Shown here: positions 42,545 through 51,283 of the stretch, in pieces
Layout: each line of letters begins with the position of its first letter
Position numbering within the stretch: the first letter of the stretch is position 1
From: Arthrobacter sp. CDRTa11
GTDB taxonomy: Bacteria; Actinomycetota; Actinomycetes; Actinomycetales; Micrococcaceae
Assembly: GCF_026427775.1 (NCBI RefSeq)
Contig: NZ_CP044532.1
Location: forward strand, 124,001-188,000
DNA length: 64,000 bases
Reading direction: 5' to 3'
The notes under the pieces: generated by a model
Database searches by the model: none
The model's input: the letters and a program-made list of their open reading frames with translations, nothing else
What the model was told of the DNA's origin: nothing
Program-made: the position numbers and the translations under genes

Positions 42545-43603
42545 ATGTCCCCACAGCCCGGTCAACCCCCCGTCGAGGAAGCGGCCGCTTCCCTGGCCCG
42601 TCGGCGCGTCTCCATGGCCGACGTCGCCAAGCTTGCAGGCGTCTCCTCCCAGACCGTTTCGCGGGTCTCCAACGGCAGCCCCGATGTGGTGCGGGAGACC
42701 CGGCAGCAGGTTATTGCGGCGATGGACCAGCTGGGCTACCGGCCTAACAGCGCGGCGCGGGCCCTGAAGCGTGGTAGCTTCCGAACCATTGGCGTCATAC
42801 TCTTTTCGCTGTCGTCCTTCGGGAACGTCCGCACGCTGGAGGCCATTGCCCTGCATGCCGCCAAAGAGGACTTTGCCATCACGCTGATTCCGGTCACGGC
42901 ACCCACCCAGGCCGGAGTGCAGGGCGCGTTTTCCCGGATGGGCGAACTGGCCGTGGACGCGGTCATCGCCATTATGGAGGTCCAGCTCCTCGATGCTGCC
43001 ACCGTGACAGTGCCGCCGGGAGTGAAGGTTGTAGTGGTGGATTCGAACGCCGGTTCTGACTACAGCGTGGTTGACACTGACCAGGCGGACGGCGCCAGGC
43101 AGGCAGTGGAGCACCTCCTTGGGCTGGGCCACGAAACGGTGTGGCATGTGGCGGGGCCGGAGAAATCCTTCGCCAGCGAGCGGCGGCGGGAGGCGTGGCG
43201 GAACACGCTGCTTGCCCAGGGCAAAAAGGTGCCGCCCATTGTGCGGGGCGACTGGTCGGCCGGGTCTGGCTATGAAGCCGGCCTGTGGCTTGCTGAGCAG
43301 GAGGGGTGCACGGCTGTGTTCACGGCCAATGACCACATGGCCCTGGGGGTGCTTCGCGCTTTCCGCGAAAAGGGCATTTCCGTTCCCGGGGACATCAGCC
43401 TGGTGGGTTTCGACGACGTACCCGAGGCGTCCTCGTACACCCCGCCGCTCACCACGGTCCACCAGGATTTCACGGAGGTGGGCCACCGGTGCGTGGACAA
43501 CGTCCTCCATCAGATCCGCAGCAACACCGCTGATCCCGGCATGGTCCTGGTGCCCACACGCCTGATCGTCCGCGAGAGCACGGCACCGCCTCTCCGTCCC
43601 TGA
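42545..43603 (+). CDS. LacI family regulator of the galactan island
   Basis: A 352-residue LacI repressor with a 20-residue N-terminal extension before the helix-turn-helix (VSMADVAKLAGVSSQTVSRVSNGSPDV). The hinge is YRPNSAARALKRG and the sugar domain ends VGFDDVPEASSYTPPLTTVHQDF. It is divergent from the ABC-GH30 operon and two matching palindromes lie between, so it probably represses that operon and itself. The effector is likely a galacto-oligosaccharide breakdown product (inference). Confidence 0.88.
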   Translation: MSPQPGQPPVEEAAASLARRRVSMADVAKLAGVSSQTVSRVSNGSPDVVRETRQQVIAAMDQLGYRPNSAARALKRGSFRTIGVILFSLSSFGNVRTLEAIALHAAKEDFAITLIPVTAPTQAGVQGAFSRMGELAVDAVIAIMEVQLLDAATVTVPPGVKVVVVDSNAGSDYSVVDTDQADGARQAVEHLLGLGHETVWHVAGPEKSFASERRREAWRNTLLAQGKKVPPIVRGDWSAGSGYEAGLWLAEQEGCTAVFTANDHMALGVLRAFREKGISVPGDISLVGFDDVPEASSYTPPLTTVHQDFTEVGHRCVDNVLHQIRSNTADPGMVLVPTRLIVRESTAPPLRP

Positions 43604-43865
43604 CCTGCTGCTTTGCTGCCGGGTTGCGGCGGCCGGTGACGTGCTGCCGCCGGAGGCATTCCGGATATGCCGCCAAAAGAGTAGAGTGATCGGCACCCCT
43701 CGTGTAGCAGGACGCGAGGAAGCGTATCGAAGCTCCGCCGGGATACTTCGCCGGGATGGCGGGCGGTACACCCGACGGTGGACACCTAGAGAACTTAAGA
43801 CTGAGCCGGGGGCAGGTCACAAAACCTGGGGGCGGGCCGGCCACGACGTGAATGCGGGAAGCGTG
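43604..43865 (+). other. Structured untranslated region before a zinc-ribbon gene
   Basis: A 262-base gene-free region. It contains short complementary arms, such as CCTCG/CGAGG around 43698-43720 and CGAAG/CTTCG around 43728-43750, and a possible -10 box TAGAGT near 43682. It may be the leader of the gene at 43866. No known riboswitch was recognised. Confidence 0.35.
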
Positions 43866-44126
43866 ATGCTGACAGCACCTGGACGACACGAGCACAACCT
43901 CCGGCAATCCGGGCCGGCGCCGGCAGCGCCGTCGTTACCCCACTGCCGTCACTGCGGCACTGATGCCCATGTGAAAATTACGGGCTATGTGCCCGCTTCC
44001 TACGCCTTGGACAGGGAAAGTCTGTTGCCGCCTGTGGTCAGTTATGACTGCGGACGCTGCGGCTCTCACTACGCCCACAGGGCGCCGGAAGACTGGGCGC
44101 CGCCCGGTTGGGAATGGTACGCCTAA
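43866..44126 (+). CDS. Small zinc-ribbon-like protein
   Basis: An 86-residue protein with two CxxC pairs: CRHCG in the first half and CGRCG near the C-terminus, about 40 residues apart, as in a zinc ribbon. The C-terminal part is SHYAHRAPEDWAPPGWEWYA, with three tryptophans. ATG 43866 follows GCGGGAAGCG; a longer reading frame from 43641 would be Arg-rich and is probably untranslated leader. Nothing is known of its function; zinc ribbons bind nucleic acid or proteins. Confidence 0.6.
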   Translation: MLTAPGRHEHNLRQSGPAPAAPSLPHCRHCGTDAHVKITGYVPASYALDRESLLPPVVSYDCGRCGSHYAHRAPEDWAPPGWEWYA

Positions 44127-44220
44127 GCGCTTCCTGTCTTAGAGTGTCCCGTCCCTGGATGGAGCTTCCAGGCTGCCCTTTTTGCCGTGCGCGCGCTATT
44201 TTTCAGGTGCCTGGGTGCTG

Positions 44221-45297
44221 TCAGGCGGGGGCCAGCGCCCGGACGGAGTTCCGTTCCACGGTGGGGCAGTAAATTTTCCCGGGGCCGCTGGACTGTGCTT
44301 CGTCAAGGCCCAGCAGCACTCTCACGCCGGCTGCGCCCAGTTCGTAGTGGGGGAGGGAGACGGTGGAAAGCGGGGGCCGGAGGTGGGCGGCAATGACTTC
44401 CTGGTTGTCGAATCCCACCACGGCTATGTCGTCCGGGATGGAGAGCCCATGCTCGCGCAGCCCGTCGTACAGTCCCATCGCCATTCGGTCGTTGTAGCAA
44501 TACACGGCCGTGACGCCGAGTTTGAGGAGTGCCTCGGTTGCTCCAAACCCGCCTTCCTGGTCCGGATAGGCTTCAAGGACCAGTCCGTCGTCGAAGGCAA
44601 CGCCTTCGGCTTCCAACGCTTCCCTGTAGCCCTGGAGCCGTCCGTCCTTCGCCGGGGCGGGGATGGTGGCGTTGATGAAGGCGATCCGGCGGTGGCCATG
44701 CCGGAGCAGGATTTCTGTGGCTGAACGGCCGCCCTGGACTTCGTCCGGGACCACAGCCCGGGCACCGGGTTCCTCGGCAAAGCAGTTGACGAGGACGAAA
44801 TCCGATTCGCGGAGGGAATCCGGCACGTCCGTGGCCCGGTGGAACCAGGTGGAGTAGAGGATGCCGCGGACCTTGTATTCGAGCATCATGGCGATGGCGT
44901 CCGTCTCAAGCTCCCGGTTGCCTTCGGTGTTGGCTATGAGGAGGGCGAAGCCATGTTTCCAGGCTTCATCCTGGGCGCCGTGGATGATCTGGCCGGCGAA
45001 CGGGGTGGTGGCGATGGCGTCGGCGACGAGGCCGATGAACCTGGAACTGCCGCTGACCAGGGTTTGGGCCATGGCGTTGGGCCGGTAGCCGAGATCCTGT
45101 ATCGCCTCGTGTACCCGCTTGCGGGTCTCATCGGAGATCCGGGCTGCCTTTTTCTTGTTCACTACCAGGGAAACAGTGGCTGTGGAAACGCCTGCGGCTT
45201 CGGCTACCTGACGCAGGGTGACCGGCTGGGCGCGGCGGGCCTGCTTCAAGGGGGCAGCCGCCGAGGGCGTACCCGAACTGTTCTCCTGCGAATCCAT
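44221..45297 (-). CDS. LacI family regulator of the GH32-like island
   Basis: A 358-residue LacI repressor with a 25-residue N-terminal extension. Helix-turn-helix VTLRQVAEAAGVSTATVSLVVNKKK, hinge YRPNAMAQTLVSGSS, and sugar domain ending VVGFDNQEVIAAHLRPPLSTVSLPHYE. It lies at the end of the operon that begins with the GH32-like gene, 29 bases after the last permease, with AAGGAGGG before its ATG. The likely operators are at 49986-50049, ahead of the first gene, so it would control its own transcription through the whole operon. Confidence 0.87.
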   Translation of the reverse strand: MDSQENSSGTPSAAAPLKQARRAQPVTLRQVAEAAGVSTATVSLVVNKKKAARISDETRKRVHEAIQDLGYRPNAMAQTLVSGSSRFIGLVADAIATTPFAGQIIHGAQDEAWKHGFALLIANTEGNRELETDAIAMMLEYKVRGILYSTWFHRATDVPDSLRESDFVLVNCFAEEPGARAVVPDEVQGGRSATEILLRHGHRRIAFINATIPAPAKDGRLQGYREALEAEGVAFDDGLVLEAYPDQEGGFGATEALLKLGVTAVYCYNDRMAMGLYDGLREHGLSIPDDIAVVGFDNQEVIAAHLRPPLSTVSLPHYELGAAGVRVLLGLDEAQSSGPGKIYCPTVERNSVRALAPA

Positions 45298-45326
45298 GTG
45301 CCCTCCTTCAGGAGTATATCGGCCGG

Positions 45327-46232
45327 TCATCCCTTGCTCGCCCCGCTCTCCAGGCCCTGGATCATCGCCTTGTTGAGCACGAGGAAGACAAGGAGCAGGG
45401 GCGTGATGGTGACGCAGACGGCGGCGAACGTGGCTGTCCAGTCCGTTTTCCCCATCGCGCCGATGTAGTTCTGCAGGCCCAGCGGGATGGTTTTCAGCTC
45501 CTCGGAAAGGACAAAGGTGTTGGCGAAGATGAAGTCGTTCCAAATGAAGATGCTGTTGACCAGCACCACCGTCACAACGGTATTGACCGAAAGGGGGAGG
45601 GTGATGAGTCCGAAGATGCGGTACGGCCCGGCCCCGTCCAATGACGCGGCCTCGTAGGTTTCCCGGGGGATGTATTCAAAGAAGGAGCAGAAGAGGTAGA
45701 TGGACATCGGCAGGGCGAAGCCGGCCAGCGGGATGATCATCGACGGGTAGGTGTCGAGCAGGTTGATTGAGGCGTAGTCGATGAAGAGCGGGACGAGGGC
45801 GATCTGCACGGGAACGATGATGCCGATCAGGAAAAGGCTCCGGACAAACTTGCTGAAGCGGAAGCCGAGGACCTGCAGGGCATAGGCGGCCATCATTCCC
45901 AGGAGCACAATCAGCACGTTGGCGCCCATGGTGACAATGAAACTGTTAAGGATGTTCATTCCGAGGTTGCCGGTCTCGAAAGCACGGGCGTAGTTCTCGA
46001 AAGTGACCGCCTTGGGCAGCGCGAACGGGTCGCCGGTGGCGAAGTCGTGTTCGGTGCGGAGGCTGGTGATGAAAAGCCAGGCCAGGGGGTAGACCTGCAC
46101 GATGACGATGAGGGCGATGATGACCCTCGACAGGGTGCCGTGCAGGCTGGGCGGCCGCCGTCTGCGGAGCGGCGGCCGGCTCTCTGGCGGTGCTGTGACA
46201 GGCCGGGTGACTGGGGCTGCTGGCGCGGTCAT
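45327..46232 (-). CDS. Sugar ABC transporter permease (MalG type, GH32-like island)
   Basis: A 301-residue permease with an N-terminal Pro/Arg-rich tail, six membrane helices and EAA loop (YEAASLDGAGPYRIFGLITLPLS). Its ATG overlaps the stop of the MalF-type gene (ATGA), so the two are coupled. Confidence 0.88.
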   Translation of the reverse strand: MTAPAAPVTRPVTAPPESRPPLRRRRPPSLHGTLSRVIIALIVIVQVYPLAWLFITSLRTEHDFATGDPFALPKAVTFENYARAFETGNLGMNILNSFIVTMGANVLIVLLGMMAAYALQVLGFRFSKFVRSLFLIGIIVPVQIALVPLFIDYASINLLDTYPSMIIPLAGFALPMSIYLFCSFFEYIPRETYEAASLDGAGPYRIFGLITLPLSVNTVVTVVLVNSIFIWNDFIFANTFVLSEELKTIPLGLQNYIGAMGKTDWTATFAAVCVTITPLLLVFLVLNKAMIQGLESGASKG

Positions 46233-47110
46233 GCGTCCGCCTTTCGCTTGAGCATAAAGAGGATCAGTCCGACGGCGACCAGGCATTCGACGACGATGAA
46301 GACGGCGATGGTGCTGGCGTATCCGAAATCGGTGCTGATGAATGCTGTCTTGTACATGTACGTGGTCAGCAGCTCCGAGGACTGCCCTGGGCCGCCGTTG
46401 GTCATGAGGTACGGGATGTCGAAGCCGCGCAGGCCGTAGGTTGTTGCCATGATCGTGGTGGTGATCCAGACGGGCATGATGTGGGGGAAGCGGATCTTGG
46501 TGAACAGTTGCCACCGCGATGCGCCGTCGAGCCGGGCGGCCTCCTCCAATTCCTTCGGAACGGACAGCAGCGCCGCGTAGATGATGAGCATGTAAAGTCC
46601 CGTGAACCGCCAGCCTTCCGGGGCGGAGACGGCGGTGAGGACGGTGTTGATGTCCGAGAGCCAGGGCCGTTCAAGGGCGCCGAGGCCGATCCAGTGCAGG
46701 AGCTGGTTGAGCAGGCCCACGGGTTCGACGGAGTAGATCCGCACGAACAGGAACGCGATGGCCACCGTAGAGATAACAGCAGGCAGCAGGTAGAGGGTTT
46801 TGATGAGCTCGCGGCCGCGGCTCATGGAGGTCAGGAGGCTGGCGACGAGCAGTGCGCCGCCGAGCTGCAGGACCAGGCAGATGGCCAGATAGCCGAGGGC
46901 GTTGAAGAACGAGCGCCAGAAGATGTCGTCCGCGGTGAGCATCCGCACGTAGTTGGCGAGCCCCACGAACTCCATGTCACTGATGCCGTTCCAGGAGAAG
47001 AAGCTCAGGAACAGCGACTGCATGATGGGGAACAGCACTGCGACGCCATAAAGCAGCAGGGGCGGGAGCAGGAAGACCAGGACGGAGAGTCGTGACCGGT
47101 TGGGAAGCAT
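46229..47110 (-). CDS. Sugar ABC transporter permease (MalF type, GH32-like island)
   Basis: A 293-residue permease, six membrane helices, EAA loop (LEEAARLDGASRWQLFTKIRFPHI). It follows the binding-protein gene after a stable hairpin. Its substrate is that of the island, inferred as a fructan or related oligosaccharide from the GH32-like enzyme. Confidence 0.88.
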   Translation of the reverse strand: MLPNRSRLSVLVFLLPPLLLYGVAVLFPIMQSLFLSFFSWNGISDMEFVGLANYVRMLTADDIFWRSFFNALGYLAICLVLQLGGALLVASLLTSMSRGRELIKTLYLLPAVISTVAIAFLFVRIYSVEPVGLLNQLLHWIGLGALERPWLSDINTVLTAVSAPEGWRFTGLYMLIIYAALLSVPKELEEAARLDGASRWQLFTKIRFPHIMPVWITTTIMATTYGLRGFDIPYLMTNGGPGQSSELLTTYMYKTAFISTDFGYASTIAVFIVVECLVAVGLILFMLKRKADA

Positions 47111-47124
47111 GGCTGGGCCTTTCG

Positions 47125-47146
47125 GGTGGGGGCCGGAGCCCCCACC
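47125..47146 (-). terminator. Intercistronic hairpin with UNCG-type loop
   Basis: A perfect 9-bp stem GGTGGGGGC/GCCCCCACC. Read on the minus strand, the loop is TCCG, closed by C-G, which as RNA is a stable UNCG-type tetraloop. It lies directly between the binding-protein stop and the permease start. Confidence 0.65.
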
Positions 47147-47153
47147 GCCGTTA

Positions 47154-48488
47154 TTACTTGAAGAACTTCGGGGCGTTCTGCGCGACGGCGTTATCCATCG
47201 TGCTGGTGAACTGTTCGGGCGTGATGTTGCCCTGGACCAGGAGCACGAGCTCCTGCTGCAGCCTGCCGTTGGTGGTCGGATCGAGCTGGGTATCCCACGG
47301 CATCGCCTGCTCGTCCCCGAGGTCGTTGGCCTTCTCCAGGGCCTTCTTGTACAGGGGAGTTGCGTTGGCCGGAACTATGGTCTCCACGTTGGTCGTGGGG
47401 GACAGAGCGCCGGTGGCCGCGTATTCGGACGGGTATTTTGTCAGGGCGAACTTCAGGAAGTCGCTCACCAGCGGGTCGTAGGTCTTGGCGTTGACCGCCA
47501 TACCGATACCGGACGGAGAGACGAACTCGTTGCCCGCTGTGACTGATCCTTCAGTGGTGGGGAGGGTGAAGAAGTCGATGTCATCCCGCACTGCCGGGTT
47601 CAGCTTGTCCGTTGCAAGGCTGGGCAGTTCCCAGGTGCCGATGTTGTACATGGCTGCCTGTCCGGAGGTGAACTGGTTCTGCGCGTCTGAGTAGCCCTGT
47701 GAGGAAAACCCATCCTGGAAGCACTTGGCCTTGCCGAGCGATGCCAGCCATTGGACGGTCTTTTGGCCTGCGGGGTCAGAGAACTTCGCTTCGCCCTTTT
47801 TGAGCTTCTGGATAAAATCGGGGCCGGCTTCGCGGAACGGCTGGTACGCGACGTACCGTTCCAGGGGCCACTGGTCCTGGCCATCGATGGCGATCGGGGT
47901 GATGCCGGCTTCACGCAGGGCCGTGCACATGGCGGGGATGTCGTCGAGGGATTTCGGGGCGGACACTCCTGCCTTCTGCAGCAGGGCCTTGTTGTACCAG
48001 ATGAATTCCAGCTCGAACTGGAACGGAATCATGTGCAGGGATCCGTCGTCGAACCGCTGGTAGTCCAGTGCGCTGGGCCGATAGTCGTCATAAACGTCCA
48101 GGGACTTGAGCAGCTTTTCCGCGTCCACCATTTTTCCCTGTTTGGCCAGCTGCTGGGCAAAAGGTGTGGCGTCGGTGTCGAAGAGCTCTGGAAGCTTGTT
48201 CGCGGCGGCCAGGGTTTCGAGCTTCTGGATGTAGGAGGGCCTGTCCGGGGTGGTGATCAGGTTGAGCGAGAAGCCCGGGTGGTCCTTGGCGTAGTCGTCC
48301 GCGAGTTTCTTCATGATGTTGATGACAGCCCCGTCGGCCGGCCGGGACAGCAGCCACGAGATTTCGCGGGCCTTGACCTCCCCGGTGGGACTGACATTGG
48401 AAGGGTCTGTGGTTCCTCCGCCGCCGCATCCGGCGAGGGCGAGTGCTGCTGCCGTCGCCACGGCCGCCGTTCGGAATAACTTCTTCAT
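47154..48488 (-). CDS. ABC transporter solute-binding lipoprotein (GH32-like island)
   Basis: A 444-residue binding protein with lipobox LAGC (Cys21). Mature features include EISWLLSRPADGAVINIMKKLADDYAKDHPGF, ELEFIWYNKALLQKAGV and SGQAAMYNIGTWELPSL, as in family 1 sugar-binding proteins. Follows the GH32-like gene by 42 bases. ATG 48488 has GGAG 9-12 bases upstream. Confidence 0.86.
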   Translation of the reverse strand: MKKLFRTAAVATAAALALAGCGGGGTTDPSNVSPTGEVKAREISWLLSRPADGAVINIMKKLADDYAKDHPGFSLNLITTPDRPSYIQKLETLAAANKLPELFDTDATPFAQQLAKQGKMVDAEKLLKSLDVYDDYRPSALDYQRFDDGSLHMIPFQFELEFIWYNKALLQKAGVSAPKSLDDIPAMCTALREAGITPIAIDGQDQWPLERYVAYQPFREAGPDFIQKLKKGEAKFSDPAGQKTVQWLASLGKAKCFQDGFSSQGYSDAQNQFTSGQAAMYNIGTWELPSLATDKLNPAVRDDIDFFTLPTTEGSVTAGNEFVSPSGIGMAVNAKTYDPLVSDFLKFALTKYPSEYAATGALSPTTNVETIVPANATPLYKKALEKANDLGDEQAMPWDTQLDPTTNGRLQQELVLLVQGNITPEQFTSTMDNAVAQNAPKFFK

Positions 48489-48530
48489 GGGACAATCTCC
48501 TTTGATTTAAGCCGAAAATGGTGTGCGTAT

Positions 48531-49967
48531 TTAGTTGTCTGTGCGCTGACGTATCTGAAATTCAGTCAGGGTCGCGGACCCTTCCCCGGTGAAGACGCCG
48601 ATCCGCCCCGCTGCCAGGTCGTAAATCCTGGTGCTGAGAGCCACCTGCCGATCCAGGACGGCAACACACAGGTCCCCGTCCACAACGACTTCGAGCGTGT
48701 GCTGCCCGGGAGCAAGGTCGCAGGGGCGTTCCAGTTCGATGGCGAACGGAACGTCCCCGGAGACGTGCCATTGGGCGTCACCGGTGACTTTCCGCGGCCA
48801 ACGGTCGAACACCATGCGGCCGCGCTTCGGTTCCAGGCGCAGAACATAGGATTGGTCCCCGTCCTGGCTGGAGCGCAGCAACAACCCACATTCGGTGGTG
48901 TTGGGTTCGATGTCCAGGACTGCCTTGGCATAGAACTGGCCGGGCAGTTCTTCGTCAGAGACGACGGCCGTGTACGCGTCCGGCACATGCAGCCGCGCCG
49001 GCAGCCCGTTAGCCAGGGATACCGGGACGTCCTCCCAGAAGCTGTCCACGAGTTCGTCGGCGAAAGCGAATCCCAGGGTTCCGTCCGGGTTTTGCCGGGC
49101 TTCCAGGACGGACATCGTGCCCGCCCACTGCCAGGGACCGTCGTCGGCGTTGCCTTCCTTGCTGGCGATCCATCCGAAAAAGAACCGGCGTCCGTCGCGT
49201 TCGGCAGTCTTGGAGGCGTAGAAGGCGCGCCCGTCCACGCTGTCCAGGTCCGGTACGCTCCATGGACCGTCGGGGCTCTTGGCCATGCGGTACCGGGTGG
49301 TGAATGATTCGGAGAACTCCGAGTAGACCATGTACCACCAGTCGCCCCAAGAGAAGACGTCCGGGCATTCATGGGTGATGTAGCGGCGCGGATCCCAGAA
49401 CGGTTCAGTGTCCTGCCATGTCACCAGGTCGGTGGAGACGCACTGGGCTATGACACCTCGCCGGCGTTCCGGTCCTGCGGAGTGCCGCGCCGCCAGAAGC
49501 ATCCTCCACTGCCCTGAGGCCTCGTCCCGGAAGACGAAAGGATCCCGCCAGTCGCCTGACTCATAGCCGTCCGGGGCGCCGAAGGTGAGTTCCGGGTGCT
49601 TCACCCAGGTCTGCATGCCGTCGATGCTCGTGGCGTGCATAACCAGCTGAAGAGGGGCGCCGTCCGGTCCGAGGTTTTGCGGGTTTTGGCCCGTGTAGAA
49701 CAGGTGGTGGCTACCGGTTCCGTCGACGACGACGCTTCCTGTGTAGGCGTTGAAATCAAGGTCGGCTTCGCCCCCGTGTTGGAGGGCAACACCATGGTCC
49801 TCAAACTGCGTGAGGTCTTTAGTGGTTACCAGGTGCCACGAGGTTCCCGGCTTCGGGTCGGCGCGGACCTCATGAAGGTAGAAGAGCCAGAACTCTCCGT
49901 CCTTCTGGAAGGGGATAAGATCTCCAACCCATCCATCGGAGGGCTGAAAGAAGACTGAGTGTTTCAT
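48531..49967 (-). CDS. Atypical GH32-like (clan GH-J) glycosidase
   Basis: A 478-residue intracellular protein with a five-bladed propeller and a C-terminal beta-sandwich (about 305-478). GH32 hallmarks are the FTGS-like box (YTGSVVV), WRDPFVF (Asp142) and HECPDVF (Glu200, probable acid/base). The nucleophile motif is not the usual WMNDPNG; the equivalent place reads GWVGDLIPF with Asp16. Family enzymes hydrolyse beta-fructosides, but this change at the fructose-binding subsite leaves the sugar open. Start choice is ATG 49967; GTG 49973 is an alternative and neither has a strong ribosome site. It is first in the operon with its transporter and LacI. Confidence 0.75.
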   Translation of the reverse strand: MKHSVFFQPSDGWVGDLIPFQKDGEFWLFYLHEVRADPKPGTSWHLVTTKDLTQFEDHGVALQHGGEADLDFNAYTGSVVVDGTGSHHLFYTGQNPQNLGPDGAPLQLVMHATSIDGMQTWVKHPELTFGAPDGYESGDWRDPFVFRDEASGQWRMLLAARHSAGPERRRGVIAQCVSTDLVTWQDTEPFWDPRRYITHECPDVFSWGDWWYMVYSEFSESFTTRYRMAKSPDGPWSVPDLDSVDGRAFYASKTAERDGRRFFFGWIASKEGNADDGPWQWAGTMSVLEARQNPDGTLGFAFADELVDSFWEDVPVSLANGLPARLHVPDAYTAVVSDEELPGQFYAKAVLDIEPNTTECGLLLRSSQDGDQSYVLRLEPKRGRMVFDRWPRKVTGDAQWHVSGDVPFAIELERPCDLAPGQHTLEVVVDGDLCVAVLDRQVALSTRIYDLAAGRIGVFTGEGSATLTEFQIRQRTDN

Positions 49968-49985
49968 CGGCACTGATGTCCATTC

Positions 49986-50049
49986 TGCTAAAGCGTTTTA
50001 CCAAGTTCAATGTAAGGGTCGCTGGTGTATGTGGTCAAGCGTTTTAGCA
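49986..50049 (-). promoter_or_regulatory. Twin LacI operators of the GH32-like island
   Basis: TGCTAAAGCGTTTTACCA (49986-50003) and TGGTCAAGCGTTTTAGCA (50032-50049) are imperfect palindromes around a central CG, 46 bp apart. They lie directly upstream of the operon's first gene. The rest of 50050-50233 shows nothing recognised. Confidence 0.65.
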
Positions 50050-50245
50050 AAATTCAGTTCATTCTTTCGTTTGGTTTTATGACGGGGGTGATTCCTCTCG
50101 TAGCCCGCTCCGCCGTCGCGATGCTGTTCTTGCTTTGACAAGGACGCGACGACGGCGCCTCCGGCCGTCTGGGCAGGGCGCTGGCGTCGGCCACTGCCCT
50201 GATGGCGGGATGCGCCAGCATGGCGTTTGCCCATAGTCTGGCCAG

Positions 50246-50830
50246 GTGGATACAAAGACCGTGAAAAACGGCGAACAGGTTGACAGGCAGTCGCGCATTC
50301 TCGAAGCGGCGCTGGACCTGCTGTCGCGCCACGGCATTTCAGGAGTCAATATGCGGGCGGTGGCACGCGAAGCGGGCGTGGCGCTCGGATTGGTGAACTA
50401 TTACTACGAAGACAAGATGAGCCTGATCCGTGCGGCCCTGCACCGGATAGACCAGCATGATCTGATGCTGGTCACGCCGGACCCGGACTCGCCCCCCGAC
50501 GAGCAGCTGAAGAAGGCCCTCCAGCGCGTCGCGGGCCCGGAGTTGCTGACCACACAATATCTGTCCCTGCGGCTCCACCTGTGGGCGCTGGCACAAGCCC
50601 ATGAAGACTTCGCCTCCATCAATGCGGCAGCGTTCGAGCGCTACCTCCAAGGGCTCGCCACGCTGATCCGAAATGCCAGGCCCGAGCTTTCCAATGAACA
50701 ATGCAGGGAGCGCGCGGCTGACATCGTCGTCGTGCAAAACGGGATGTGGCTAACGGCGCTCCTTGGTGTTGACAAGGAATCCATCCGGCGGAGCATTGCC
50801 CGCACTGAAGAGATCGCTTTCGCCAGCTAG
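50246..50830 (+). CDS. BetI-like TetR regulator
   Basis: A 194-residue TetR repressor. Helix-turn-helix at about residues 15-62 (QSRILEAALDLLSRHGISGVNMRAVAREAGVALGLVNYYYEDKMSL); the GLVNYYY segment resembles BetI, the choline-responsive repressor. The GTG start is six bases after TAGTCT (50234-50239), a possible -10 box, so the message may be leaderless. It precedes a choline dehydrogenase operon with two matching operators. Control by choline is inferred. Confidence 0.82.
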   Translation: MDTKTVKNGEQVDRQSRILEAALDLLSRHGISGVNMRAVAREAGVALGLVNYYYEDKMSLIRAALHRIDQHDLMLVTPDPDSPPDEQLKKALQRVAGPELLTTQYLSLRLHLWALAQAHEDFASINAAAFERYLQGLATLIRNARPELSNEQCRERAADIVVVQNGMWLTALLGVDKESIRRSIARTEEIAFAS

Positions 50831-50985
50831 CCCTTGCTCGAATACTCCTCCACCGACATCGAAACTGTCCGCCCTTGCGTCGCCGTGCTCCAGTCTTTTC
50901 GTGACTGGCGCCCGTCACAATAAGCGCCCAAAGGCAGTGATTAGGGGTCCATTTCACGCCGCGATGTTTCGTACCCGTTAAATCT

Positions 50986-51025
50986 TGAACACTTGTTCAG
51001 TCAAACTATTGAACACTTGTTCAAG
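50986..51025 (+). promoter_or_regulatory. Tandem BetI-type operators
   Basis: TTGAACACTTGTTCAG (50986-51001) and TTGAACACTTGTTCAA (51010-51025) are near-identical inverted repeats with centres 24 bp apart, in front of the choline operon. Confidence 0.75.
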
Positions 51026-51038
51026 GTGCACTAGTCTG
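51010..51038 (+). promoter_or_regulatory. Promoter of the choline oxidation operon
   Basis: TTGAAC (51010-51015) and TAGTCT (51033-51038) with a 17-bp spacer. The -35 box is part of the second operator, so repressor binding would block polymerase. Transcription would start near 51045 and leave a leader of about 240 bases before 51284, in which I see no clear gene or riboswitch. The upstream part of the gap, 50831-50985, also shows nothing recognised. Confidence 0.65.
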
Positions 51039-51283
51039 CATGAGTATGACCTACACCACACCATGTGGCCGCAAGTCCAACAGCATGGCCCGCGGCCCCG
51101 GCAGCGCAGCCGGCCCCGGCGCACGCAGACCGGCACCGGCCCATCGCCGGTAACGGTGCGCATCAAGTAACGCAGGAATTTTCAAGGCTTTTCCGGGACA
51201 CGGCGATGTATTGCCAGCCCTCCGCATGAAGGACCACCAGCCCCAGCGGCTGTTCTGCACCAGGTAGAAGGAGAGTTTTCAGC

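Noticed and set aside
43641..43865. N-terminal extension of the zinc-ribbon gene
   Set aside because: The added residues are Arg-rich and unstructured, and a good ribosome site precedes ATG 43866.
50985..51170. A 61-codon reading frame in the choline operon leader
   Set aside because: It starts inside the operator/-35 region, so it would precede the predicted transcript start, and its product is low-complexity.
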